The notes under the pieces are model-generated. The model searched no databases. It worked only from the letters and a program-made list of their open reading frames with translations, and was not told the DNA's origin. Positions 20,661 through 30,903 of a DNA stretch of 64,000 nucleotides are shown here, one piece after another (the stretch's first letter is position 1; every line of letters starts with the position of its first letter). The DNA is from Medakamo hakoo (taxonomy: Eukaryota; Chlorophyta; Trebouxiophyceae; Coccomyxaceae). The stretch covers positions 1,116,001 to 1,180,000 of the forward strand of contig CP089454.1 of assembly GCA_026636295.1 (NCBI GenBank). Direction: 5' to 3'. The translations under genes were made by a program, and so were the position numbers.

Positions 20661-23600
20661 ATGCTGTGCCTCCCGCCCGGCCGCGCGCCGGGCCTGGCCA
20701 AGTGCCCGGCGCCGCGTGCGGCCCGCCCTGCGCGGGCCATGCGCTTGACCCGCACCGCTGCGTTAAAAGACCGCGGCACGGCCGTGGACGTCTCATCTTT
20801 CGACGTCAACCGCGGCCTGAAGAGCCTGGGCGAAGGCAGTTATGGCCAGGTCTATGAAGTGAGTGTTGCAGGCGGTGGCAGCGGTCGCGTGTTCTCCCTT
20901 TTTCTTTGTTCCTCGCGGGCGCTCCCGCCCACCCACTCGCCCACACCCACTCGCCCACCCACTCGCCCACCCACCCACCCACCCAGACCGTCATGGACAC
21001 GCCCTCCGGCCCCACCCGCGTCGTGCTCAAGCGCATGAAACCCCGCGTCTCCGGCGCGGCCGGCTTCTTCGAGTCGGAGCACCTGCTCAACGTATACGCC
21101 GCGCGCAAGGCGCGGGACGGGCTCGCGTCCTTTTACGGTTTCGTGGACGTCCCGCCCGACCGCGCCGGCCGGCAGCTGGGCGCGGGCACCTACCTGTGCT
21201 GGTTGTACGAAGGCGAGCGCACGCTGGCTGAGTTCCTGAGGCGGCGGGACTGCGAGGCCGCCCTGGCGGCCGCGCTCGGCCTGGGCGGGGGCGCCGGCCC
21301 CCTCGCGCCCGGCGTCCTGGCCGCGACCGTCGCGTCGGACATCCTCACCGGCCTGGCGGGCTTGCACGCGGCCGGCGTCGTCCACCGGGACGTCAAGCCC
21401 GCCAACCTGATCCTGGCGGACGTGCCCCCCGGCGGGTGGGGCGAGGAGGCGCGCGGCGGGGCCGGCTCCACCGGCCGCCGCCGGTCGCGCGCGCCGCCGC
21501 CTCCGCGCTTCAAGCTCATCGACCTGGGCGCGGCCGCCGACCTGCGCACGGGCACCAACTACGAGCCCGTCGAATCCGTGCTGGACCCGCTGTACGCCCC
21601 GCCCGAGAAGTTCGTCCTGCCCACCGACGGCCCGGACCTGGCGTCCAAGCCGGGCGTCCTGGCCTCGTCCGTCCTGTCCCCGCTCCTGTGGGCGCGCTGG
21701 CGCCCGGACGCATTCGACGCGTACTCGGCGGGCCTGGTGCTGCTGCAGGTGGCCCTGCCCCGCCTGCGCTCGCCCGCCGGCCTGCGGGCCTTCAACGCGG
21801 CGCTGGCCCGGGCCGGGGGCGACCTGTCAGCCTGGCGGGACGGCGCCCGCCTGAGCGCGTCCGAGACCGCGGCCCTGGACGCCCTGGACGGCGCGGGCTG
21901 GGACTTGGCGTCGTCCCTGCTCGCGCCCCGCCCGGGCCTGGAAACCACGCCGGACGGCGGCGTCAGCTTCGCAGGCGGCGGCGGCGGCGGCGGCGGCCGC
22001 CCCACGGCGGCGGCCGCCCTGAAACACCCCTTCATCGCCCGCCTGGCCGTGCCGGTGAAACGGCGCACGCCCGCCTCGCCGCCCGCCGGCGCCGGCGCTG
22101 CCGCTGCTGCTGCCGCCGCGGCGGCGGCGGCGCCCGCCGCGCGGGGCGGGCCGGCGCCCGCCACCTCCGGCAGCCGCGCCTCGTCCGCGGTCGGCCTGCT
22201 GACCGGCACGGCGTCCGCCCTGGTCCGGTCCGTCTCCAAACGCCTGTTCGCCCTGGAAGGCCGGCTGCTGGCCCAGGCGGACGCCGTGGCCACACAGACG
22301 ACGCGCGTGCAAGCGGCGGCAGCGGCCGCCGCCGCAAAAAAGGGCGACGCGGCCGCGGCGGCCGCGTTGGCGGCGGAGGAGCGCGCCCTCACAGCCGAAC
22401 AGACAAAGCTGGCCGGCCTGACAGCCGACTTCCAGGCGACGGCGGCGCGCGCGTCGGAAACGCTGTCCGGCCTCTTGGGCAAGAGCGGCGGGACGGCAGA
22501 GGGCGGGCTCGACCCGGCTGCCCGGGCGCGCGCGGCCCTGGCCGTCGACCAGGGCAAGGCGGCGCCGGGCGGCCAGGACGGGGGCGGGCGGTCGCCCTCC
22601 GCCCTGACGACCGCGGCCGTCGGCGGCCTGGCCGGCGCGCTGCGGTGGACGGGCACGGCCTTGCGCGTCGCCACCGCCCTGGCCGGCCAAGTCGCGGCGG
22701 GCGCCGAGCGCGCCGCGGCCGAGGAGTCCGAGCGCGCGGCGGCCCTGCACGTCGCGCGCGCCGACGCCGCGGCCTTTGTCGAAGCCCTGCGGTCCCTGGA
22801 CCCGCCGCCGCCGCCGGGAGCGGACTGGGAGGCGGACGTGCGCCCCCGCCTGGCCCGGGACGGGCGCGTCACGGCCGTGTCGCCGTCCGCCGCGGCCGCA
22901 CTGTACGAGGCGTACGCCGCCGCGCGCGCGCGCGCCGCGGCCGCCCGGGCGTCCGAAGCCGAGCGCGGCTTCGCTGCCGCCCTGGCCGCGGCGTCCATCC
23001 CGCACACCGTCCCCTGGGCCGACGCGCAGCGGGTCCTGGCGTCCGACCCCGCCACCGCCGCCGTGCTCGCGGCGGGCCTCGACCCCGCGTCGCTGTACGC
23101 GGCCGCGCAAGCGGTCGCGGCCGATGAGGCCGCGTTCAACGACTTGCTGGCCGAAACCATCGGCCGCACCCGCCGCGGTGCGCGGTGGGGCGCGCTCCGC
23201 CCGTCCATTTGCGACGACCCGCGGTTCGCGCCCGTCCCGGAAACCCGGCGCCGGGAGATTTATGCTGTCGTGCGGGCGGCGCACGATGCGGCGGCCGCGG
23301 CCGCTGAAGCGGCGGAGGCAGAGGCGGCGGCCGCGCGGGCGGCGGAAGCCGCGGCCGCGGCGGAGAAGGAAGCGGCAGCGGCTGCTGGTGCGCGTGCCGC
23401 CGCCGACGCCTCCAGCGACGACGAGTCGACGACCTCGTCGGCCCCGCCCTCGCCCGCCAACGGCGCGACGGACGCCGCGCTGGCGGCGGCCGCCGCCGCC
23501 GCGGCCGACGTCGGCCCCGCCCTCCTGGAGGAACAGGCCCGCCTGCGCGCCGAGTACGAGCGCATGGAAGCGAAACTGCGGGCGATGGAAGCGGCGTTGG

Positions 23601-23710
23601 CCGCTGCTGCTGCCGGGAGCGGCGGCGTCAGCCCCGTCCCTGGCGCGGTCGACGGCGGTGGCGGCGTCGTGGCCGCCCTGGCCGGCCGCGAGGTGGAGGA
23701 GGACGAGTGA
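20661..23710 (+). CDS. Stt7/STN7-like protein kinase fused to FF-like repeats
   Basis: Two exons, 20661-20858 and 20987-23710 (phase 0), give 973 residues. The kinase (about 53-420) matches the state-transition family: LGEGSYGQVYE, VVLKRMKPRVSGA, EHLLNVYAA, RRDC, VVHRDVKPANLIL, LIDLGAAADLRTGTNYEP with DLG in place of DFG, LDPLYAPPEKFVLPTD, and a LRAFN element. STN7/Stt7 phosphorylates light-harvesting antenna proteins. Past an Ala-rich linker come three repeats of FF-domain type near 661-720, 725-778 and 781-835; the last reads AFNDLLAET, then W, ICDDPRF, REIYAVV. Coiled-coil segments close the protein. With this start there is no transmembrane helix or lumenal Cys pair. An in-frame ATG at 20382 would add a hydrophobic segment. 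Confidence 0.85.
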
Positions 23711-24003
23711 GGACGAGCCCTTTCCCTTTTTTTCCGGTCTGTTCTGATGATTTTTTAAACACACCAAGCACGGTTTTTTGATTCCGCGACAGAGGTACCA
23801 TGAGAGATGTGAGCGAGAGAGGGCAGAGATGAGATGTAAAGTCACACGACGACACACACGACACACGATGAGAAAAGGAGAGGGATGGATGGAGGTAGAG
23901 GGGGGGGGGGGGGTGGTGCGAGACCACGCTCCGGTGCACGTGTCTCACTCCAACAAAAGAGAGAGGAGGGTTCGCGCTCGCTTGTCCCCCCATCCGCCGC
24001 GCC
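23711..24003. other. intergenic: kinase 3' UTR and ARFRP1-like promoter
   Basis: TGTAA at 23835-23839 lies about 125 nt after the kinase stop and may be its polyadenylation signal. A G-run follows near 23900. Nothing coding was seen. Confidence 0.5.
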
Positions 24004-24793
24004 ATGTACACCCTCCTCAGCGGCCTGTATGACTGGGCCACCTCCAGGGAAGAGGTCCGCCTCCTCATGATCGGCTTGGATGGCGCGGGCAAGACGAGCC
24101 TGATGCATGCTCTCGTCGCGGCCGCGAGCGCGACGCCGTCGACCGCGCCCACGCCGTCGACTCGCCCGACTGTCGGACTCAACGTCGGCCGCCTGGACGT
24201 AGGCGGCGCGTCCGTCATGTTGTGGGATCTTGGTGGTGCTGCGGGCCTGCGTGTGATTTGGGAGAGGTGCGTGTTGATTTTTTCAAAGGCATTCGGTTTG
24301 GCCGACCAGCTGCGCGCGCGCGCGCGAGGGGCGCCTGGAAGGGCACACGGACGGACGGCGGGCGGCCTCACGCACCCTGTCCCACCCACGCAGGTATTAC
24401 CGCGACGCGCACGGCCTCATCTTTGTGGTCGACGCTGCCGACCGTGGCCGGTGGGAGGAGGCGCGCGCGGCGTTGGAAGCGGCCGTCGCTCACCCGGACC
24501 TGGCCGGCGCGCCGTTGCTTGTGGTCGCGCACAAGGCCGACGCAGTGGACGGGAGCGGGAGTGGGGGCGGAGGGACCAAGGGCGCGCCCGGCGTGGCGGA
24601 CGACATTGCCACCGCCCTGGGCCCGGCTGCCGCGGACGGGCCGCCTGGTGGGCCGGGCGGGTTGGTGGTCGCGGCCGCTGCCCGCCCGGCGGGCGGCGGC
24701 GCCGCGCTCGCCCACGCCCTGGCCTGGCTGGTGGAGCGGGCGCGGCGCGGAGGGCGGGCGGCGGCACTGAGAGAACGAGGAACGCCGGCGTGA
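24004..24793 (+). CDS. ARF-family GTPase, ARFRP1-like
   Basis: Two exons, 24004-24266 and 24394-24793 (phase 2), give 220 residues. The P-loop is GLDGAGKTS (24-32). VGLNVGRLDV and MLWDLGG mark switch regions, and ERYYRDAHGLIFVVD resembles ARFRP1 rather than ARF1. ARFRP1 works at the trans-Golgi in recruiting ARL1 and golgins. Two oddities: the switch II glutamine after DLGG is A79, and the NKxD base motif reads HKAD (134-137). The first is expected to weaken GTP hydrolysis. No N-terminal Gly for myristoylation follows Met, as in ARFRP1, which is N-acetylated. Confidence 0.82.
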
Positions 24794-24903
24794 GAGGGTG
24801 GTGGTGCGAAGTAAAACAACAACAGCAGGCTGTTAGGTTTCTTTTTTTTCTCAGTGTGCTACACAAAACATAAAATGGTCTCATCTCGTTTTTTTGTTGT
24901 TTT

Positions 24904-25488
24904 TTAGAAGGGCACAAACAGGCGCGCGGCCGCTTTGCCACGCCCCAGCGCGACCGCGCCGCGCAGCCGCGGCCGGCTGCCACCATTCCCACCACCACCA
25001 CCGCCGCCGTGCCCGTCGCGCACGTCCGCCGCCGCGACGGACGCGATGCCGTCCCCGTCCAGGCTGGCGCCGCCGCCAAAGGCGAGGCCAAAGCGGACGG
25101 GGCCGGCCAGGGAGAGGCCGGAGGCGGCTGGCGCCGCGCACGCGGCCGCGTCGGAGGCGCGCGGCGTGCGGCCCAGCGCACCACCCCACCGGGTCGGGGC
25201 GTCGCCGCAGCCGCCGCCCGCCAGAAAGAGCGACGGCGGCGCCGCCTCGGCAAAGGCGCTCCACTGCAGCGGGCGGCGGGGCGGGGGGGTGGGGGTGGGG
25301 CGGCGCCCAGCCCCGTCGCCGCCGCCCTCCGCCGCAGGGGCCGCCGGCACCGCCGTCCGCGCGCGCGGCGCGGACGCCAGCTCCAGGCGGGCCGCGGCGG
25401 GCGTCAAGCGAGCGGTCAGGACGGGCGCGGCCCAGGGCGCGGGCGCGGGCGGCGGCGGCAGCGGGGGTGCGGGCGGCGGCTCGACCCG

Positions 25489-25530
<42 letters not shown>

Positions 25531-27057
25531 CCTCCCCCGCCACCGCCGCAGGGCGGTCGGCGGCCAGGTCGCCAGCGCAGACGGCGGCCGCGCCGCGGCG
25601 GCGACCAGGCCGCGCGGGCTGGGCAGGCGGGCGGATAGTTCCAGGGCCCACCCGGCGGAGCGGTCGGGCCCGCGCGCGGCGCCGCCCGTGCACAGCGCCG
25701 CGCGCGCGCGCGCGGCGCCGCCCGGCAGCAGCGGCGCGCGGACGTCCACCCGCCAGCCCGGGCGCAGGGAGGGCGCGGAGCCCAGCGGCACCCAGGCGCC
25801 CGCCTTCAGCAGGGCGGGCGGTGGGGGCGGCGGCGGCGCCGACGCGGCATCTGCGCCGGGCGGGGCGGCGGCGGGCGCGCCGGTGCCGCCCCCGAGCTCC
25901 ACGCCAATGCTCGCCTGCGTCGCCCGGCACCCGTCCGTGCCCAGGGCCAGCCGCACCGTGCTGCGCGGCGCACCTCCCAGCCCAGGCCGGGCCGCGCTGG
26001 CGGGCGTGGCCGCGCCCGCCAGCTCGGCCCAGGGCCGGCGGCGGGCGGCGAGCGTCAGCGCCGCGCCGCGCGAAATGATGGCGCGGTACGACGGCGCGCG
26101 GTAACTGTCGCCCGCCCGCAGTTCCAGGCGGGCGAAATTCGGGCCGGCGGCCATGGACTGGAGCGGTGGCGGGGGCGGTGCGCCGGCGGGCCGTGGCGAC
26201 GGCGGCGGCGGGTGGAGGGCGGCGGCGGCCGCGGAGGTGGCGGTGGCGGCGGCGCCGCGCCCGCTGCGGCGCCGGCCGCCGCCGCCGCTCCCCGACGAGG
26301 CGCGGCGCCCGCCGGCGCCGCCGCCGCCGCCGTCCGCTTCCCAGCCAGCTGGCAGCGTCCAGGCCGCCGTCGCGTCAAACATGAGCGGGCCGGCCACGCA
26401 TCCGGACGCCGACACGCCGGCGGCGCGGCGCAAGTCTGTCCAGCCGTGCGCGCGGAGCGCGAGCGGCGGGGGCGGCGGGCCGGGCGGGGGCGGGCCGGAC
26501 GGCAGGGCGGACGGCGGGGTGAGGGCGGCGGCGGAGCGGGTGGGCGACAGGACGGCCCGGCTGGCCGCGCCCGTCAGGCGGGCGGGCAGCAGGCGCAGCG
26601 GGGCCGAGACCTCCAGGCGGCGGGGCTGGGCGGGCGGGGAGGCGGGCGGTGGTGGGAGTGGGGGTGGGGGTGGGGGGGTGAGAGGCGTCGGGGCGCGCGG
26701 GGGGTGGGCGCGTTTTTCCCCTCCCCTCCGCCCTCCACCTCTTACCGGCTTGCGGTCCACATCAGCCGCCTGGCTGCCCGCCCGCAACTGGGAGTAGGTC
26801 AGCGTGGCGCCCCCACCGCGCGAGAGCGGGGCGGTGAAGGAAAGCGGGGCGGTGGACAGAGACGCAGGCGTCGTCGCCGTCGCGCCGCTCGTCGACGTGC
26901 CCACCGAGCTGGGCGCGACAGCCGCCAGTAACGAAGCGACGTCGCTGGAGGTTCGGCCACGCCCGCCTGAGACGGCCGTCATCAGAGGAGACGGCCCGGA
27001 CGACCGGCCGGGCCCGCGGGGCCGGCGCGGGCGACGCCGGCGCCGGCCGTTGGCCAT
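24904..27057 (-). CDS. large low-complexity protein, unknown (possible beta-barrel)
   Basis: Two exons, 27057-26746 and 26625-24904 (phase 0), give 677 residues. I cannot assign a family. The protein mixes poly-Gly, poly-Pro and Ala runs with repeated short segments of strand-like alternation (for example ARLELRAGDSYRAPSYRA and AAPVLTARLTPAAARLELA). It ends in an aromatic residue after LFVPF, which is reminiscent of outer-membrane barrels such as plastid TGD4-type proteins; this is only a guess. The N-terminus begins with a basic [10 protein letters not shown] stretch. The start at 27057 is divergent from the prolyl hydroxylase, with 289 bp between. Confidence 0.5.
25490..25530. repeat. CCG trinucleotide microsatellite encoding poly-Gly
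   Basis: About 14 CCG units in a row inside the coding exon of the unknown low-complexity protein. On the coding strand they give uninterrupted glycines. Confidence 0.9.
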
Positions 27058-27346
27058 GATGAGGCTGTGCTTGCCGATGCGAGGCGGGCGCGCTGTGAAC
27101 CCGTCAGGCGTGCAGTGAGGCTGGCACGACCAGGCGGCGAGGCGGGTAAGGCGTGGCGGGCCGGCCGGTCGCGGCGGCGGCGGGGAACGCCTCCCCCCCC
27201 TGTGTGTCTGTGCGAAAGAACGAGTGCGTGGCGAGAGGAAGTGCATTGCTCGGTATTTTTTGCTGGCTCACCACGGGAGCCTGTGGCCGCCCGCTCCTCA
27301 CTTGGTCCCAGGCGCGCAGTGCGCGATTGTGTGGAGCCGCCCACGC

Positions 27347-28366
27347 ATGCCACTCCCGCCGTCGACGGCGGCCGCCCTGCTGCTGCTGGCCGCCGCCCTC
27401 TGCTCGTCACCATCCAGCGGCGCGCTCGCCGCTGCGCCGACGGTCCTGCCGCCGCCCGCGACGAGCCGGGCCTCCCAGGAGAAAGGGCGTGGCGTGACGT
27501 TCGGCGTGGGCGCGCACGGTCAGGAGGAGTGGCGCGGCGAGGTCATCCAGGTGTCGGCCTGGGCGCCGCGCGCGACCCTGTTCAAGGCCTTCCTGTCGCC
27601 GGCCGAGTGCGCGCACCTGCGGTCCCTGGCGGGGCCGTCGCTGGCCGCGTCCACGGTCGTGGACTCGTCGTCGGGCGAGCCCGTCCCGTCCCGCGTCCGC
27701 ACCTCGTCCGGCGCGTTCCTGGAGCCGGGCCAGGACGCGGTCGTCGCCCGCATCGAGCGCCGCATCGCGCTCGTCAGCCACCTGCCCGCGGACAACGGCG
27801 AGGCGCTGCACGTCCTGCGCTACGAGCGCGGCCAGCTGTACGAGCCGCACCTGGACGCCTTCCACGGCGACGACCCCAAGAACGCGCGGCCGGAGGTGGG
27901 GGGGCAGAGGGTGGCGACGCTGCTCATGTACCTGGCCACGCCCGGGGAGGGCGGGGAAACCGTCTTTCCCCGGGCGGAGTCCAAGGCGACCGGCCCCGGG
28001 TGGTCGGCCTGTGCGCGCGAGGGCCTGGCGGTCGCGCCCGTGGCGGGCGACGCCCTGCTGTTTTACTCCACGACGCCCGACGGGGCGGTCGACTTCACGT
28101 CCGTCCACGGCTCCTGCCCCGTCGCCCGCGGGGACAAGTGGACGGCCACGCGCTGGGTGCACGGCGCGCCGTTTGGCGACGCCAACCCGCTCGCGCGCGC
28201 GCGCGCCGGCGAGTGCCTGGACGGCTCGCCCGACTGCGCCGCCTGGGCAGCCGCCGGCGAGTGCGCCGCCAACCCGGGCTTCATGCTCGCGACGTGCCGG
28301 GTGTCCTGCAAGTCGTGCGCGGACGGCGGCGGTGGTGCGGGCGGCGGCGGGTCGGTCGCGGTGTGA
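27347..28366 (+). CDS. prolyl 4-hydroxylase with C-terminal ShK domain
   Basis: Intronless, 339 residues. The N-terminus (LPPSTAAALLLLAAALCSS) is a signal peptide or anchor. The P4H catalytic core shows LRYERGQLYEPHLDAF with the HxD pair, GGQRVATLLMYLATPGEGGET, GDALLFYS, SVHGSCPV with the distal His, and KWTATRWVH with the 2-oxoglutarate lysine. The last 45 residues (GECLDGSPDCAAWAAAGEC through VSCKSC) form a six-cysteine ShK domain, a pairing common in plant and algal P4Hs. The family hydroxylates proline in secreted hydroxyproline-rich glycoproteins in the ER/Golgi. The proline-rich protein at 56.4 kb is the kind of substrate it could act on, which is inference. Confidence 0.93.
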   Translation: MPLPPSTAAALLLLAAALCSSPSSGALAAAPTVLPPPATSRASQEKGRGVTFGVGAHGQEEWRGEVIQVSAWAPRATLFKAFLSPAECAHLRSLAGPSLAASTVVDSSSGEPVPSRVRTSSGAFLEPGQDAVVARIERRIALVSHLPADNGEALHVLRYERGQLYEPHLDAFHGDDPKNARPEVGGQRVATLLMYLATPGEGGETVFPRAESKATGPGWSACAREGLAVAPVAGDALLFYSTTPDGAVDFTSVHGSCPVARGDKWTATRWVHGAPFGDANPLARARAGECLDGSPDCAAWAAAGECAANPGFMLATCRVSCKSCADGGGGAGGGGSVAV

Positions 28367-28575
28367 GAGAGGGAGAAAGAGATTCGCGGGGGGTGCGGGC
28401 GACGTGCGCTGTGTGGGCGTGCTTGCGGAAACAGAAGATAGGACCCCCCACTAGCAACTCACACACAAAACGACGCGCCCGGCCCCACCCCGCCTGGGCG
28501 TGGCGGAGGAACAGAAAGAGCGGAACATCCCCTAGCAACACACACACACACACAAAACGACGCTCCCCCCACGCC

Positions 28576-29100
28576 TCAATCATCGCCGGCATACCCGCCG
28601 TGCGAGGGCACGCCGCCCGCGTCTCCGCCCCCTCCCACCGGCCCGTGCCCGACCGTGACGGCCGCGACGGCCAGGTGCATCGCGTCGCTCGCGTCGCCCT
28701 GCGCCGCCAGGGCGATGTACGACGGCGTGGCCAGGCCGCCGTCCACCACCTCGACCGTCACAGCGCCGTACGGAAAGACGGCCGCGACCGCGGCCGCGTC
28801 GACGGTCTCGGGTGCGGGCACGCCCACCTTCACGTGCACCCGCAAGTTGGCCACGCCGCCCGGGATGAGGGCCCGGAGCGGCAGGGAGTTGAACTCGATG
28901 GCGTTGCGGGCCGCGCGCACGGCCGCCTTAGTGGAGTCCTGGCCGTGGCCGTCGTTGCCCCACCCGCACTCGACCAGGAGGACGGCCGCCATGCCCGGCG
29001 GGGGCGGCGTGGACGGCGGGTCGGGCGCGGGCGCCGGCGCGGCGCGCGACAGCAGGCCTCCTCCTTCTGCGCCCTCGGCGCACGCGTCGTGGCCGTCCAT
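28576..29100 (-). CDS. Lin0512-family protein
   Basis: Intronless, 174 residues. The core ECGWGNDGHGQDSTKAA, RNAIEFNSLP, IPGGVANLRVHVKVGVP, VFPYGAVTVEVVDGGL, GDASDAMHLAVAAVTVGH follows the Lin0512 family found in bacteria and in plants and algae. The biochemical role of the family is not established. A stretch of about 35 residues, Ala/Pro/Gly-rich, precedes the core; an internal Met right before AAVLLVECG could be the true start of a shorter form. The 3' end is glycine-rich. Confidence 0.85.
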   Translation of the reverse strand: MDGHDACAEGAEGGGLLSRAAPAPAPDPPSTPPPPGMAAVLLVECGWGNDGHGQDSTKAAVRAARNAIEFNSLPLRALIPGGVANLRVHVKVGVPAPETVDAAAVAAVFPYGAVTVEVVDGGLATPSYIALAAQGDASDAMHLAVAAVTVGHGPVGGGGDAGGVPSHGGYAGDD

Positions 29101-29336
29101 GCTGGGAGCGCGACGTGTAAGAGGAGACCGTGGGCGACGAGCCGACAGCGGGTGCAGGGTGGGTGGGCGGGTGGGCGGCCGCGGGCGGGCCAATCCGTTC
29201 ATCTCTCTTTTGGCGTGTGGGGAGGGCTAGCCGGGGGGGGGGGTGCGAGCGGCCGGCCGCTCACGCACACATGAAACCGACGCGCGCGCACACACACACC
29301 ACCACCCGACCCACGCCGCCGCCCTCCCCCCCCACC

Positions 29337-29735
29337 ATGACCGCCACCACGCCCGCCCGCGAGCCGGCCAAGGCCAAGGCGGCGCCAGCCCGCCCACCGG
29401 CGAAGAAGAGTCGGAGCGGGTCGCGCCGCCGCCCGCCGCCGCCCGCGCCCGCGCCGCCGCCGCCCGCGCGCGCGCCCCGCCCCAAGAAAAAGAAAGGGCC
29501 CGACGACTCTCCGTCCCCGCGCGACCGGCAGGCGTCGCCGGCACCGCCCGGCCGCAAGCGGGCGCGCGCGCCGTCGCCCGAGTCCCGGGGTGAAGAGGGC
29601 GCGCCGCCGCCGCCGCCGCCGGCGTCCGCGCGCGCGTCGGCCGCGCCAAAGGCGCGCGCGGCCGGCGCCGCGGCGCGCGGCGCGGCCGCGCCGCCCAAAG
29701 CCTCCCCCTCCCCGTCCGCGGCTGGAGGAGGGCCG

Positions 29736-29776
<41 letters not shown>

Positions 29777-30683
29777 GTCCGCCCGCCGCGCCACCACCCG
29801 GTCCGTCTCCCGCAAAAGCGGCGCCGCCGCCACGCCGGCCGCGCCGTCGCCGGCGGAGGTGGAGACGGCGCCGCCCGCGCCCGCCTTTGAGGAGGAAGAA
29901 GGAGAGGGAGAGGCTCCCGCCCCCGCCACCGCGCCCGCCGCGCCCGCCGCGCCCGCCGCGGCGGGCGCGCCGCCTGCACCCGGCCAGGCCGCCAAGACGG
30001 CCGTCCAGACGGAGGAGGAAGCCCTGTCCGTGACGGAAGAAGCGGCGGCGGCGGCGGCGGCGGCTGAGGCCGCGCCTGCTGCCACGGGCACGACTGCCGC
30101 TGCGGACGCAGGCGCAGGCACCATGCCCGCCGTCGCGCCGGCGGCGGCGTCCCCAGCCGCCGCCCCGCCCGTCGTCGTCGTCACGCCCGTCGTCATCCCC
30201 GCGCCGGGCGACGCGGAAGAGGTGCCGCCGCCCGCCGTCGCGGCCGCCACCGCGCCGCCGCCGACGCCCGCCGCCGCCGCGGCAACGGACGTCGCCGCCG
30301 CGACCGCGGACCTGCCGGCGGGACAGGGCGTCCTCGTCGCGCGCGGCGTCGCGTGGACGGCGTTCGCGACGCGCGACGCCTTTGAAATCTACACCTACAT
30401 GCCGGGCGTCGCGCCCGGCGACGTCCAGATCATGGCCGACGCGGCCGGGCGGGTCGCCATTCGCGGCACGCCGGCGCCGGGGACGCCCTGGCCGGCGGAG
30501 GTGGTGGCCGTCGACGTCGCCCTGCCCGGGCCCGTGGACCCGCACCGCCTGCACGGCCAGCTGACCGTGTACTCCGGCCTATTTGTGTCGGTGCCGCGGC
30601 TGGTGGGCGGCGGCGGCGGCCAGGCGGCGGCGGCGGCGGCTGGTGCAGGCGACCCACTGGCGGCGGCCGCGCCACAACCTTGA
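29337..30683 (+). CDS. disordered basic protein with C-terminal Hsp20/alpha-crystallin-like domain
   Basis: Intronless, 448 residues. The first 320 residues are low-complexity: Lys/Arg-rich patches (KKSRSGSRRR, PRPKKKKGPDD) that could act as nuclear signals, an (Ala-Pro) run, then acidic and Ala-rich stretches. Residues about 340-425 resemble an alpha-crystallin/Hsp20 fold: RDAFEIYTYMPGVAPGDVQI, AAGRVAIRGTP, VDVALPGPVD, SGLFVSVPR. The last element fits the closing strands. Such domains bind unfolded or client proteins; here the long basic tail suggests a nuclear or nucleic-acid-linked role, which is inference. Confidence 0.7.
29736..29776. repeat. hexanucleotide GCGCCC minisatellite encoding (Ala-Pro)n
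   Basis: About seven tandem CGCGCC-type units encode the run of alternating alanine and proline in the Hsp20-like-domain protein. Confidence 0.9.
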
Positions 30684-30903
30684 AGAGGGTTTTGCGTGTG
30701 TTGCGCCCTTTTTTTGCTCTGAGAGAGCAGGGGGGGCCCTCATGGGCGCATGCGTTTGTGCGAGTGCGTGTGTGTGAGCGTGTGTGCGTTGAGGGAGAGA
30801 GAGAGAGCAGGTGGTTTTTTTGGTGTCGAACACAAGAAGAAGGAAACACACAATTCAGAGGAATACCGCCACACGCCCACACAGGCCCTCCTCACTCCCC
30901 GGT

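Noticed and set aside
29337-30683. Histone H1-like linker histone (Lys/Ala/Pro-rich)
   Set aside because: Lysine is limited to short patches, no winged-helix domain is present, and the C-terminus fits an Hsp20-like fold better.
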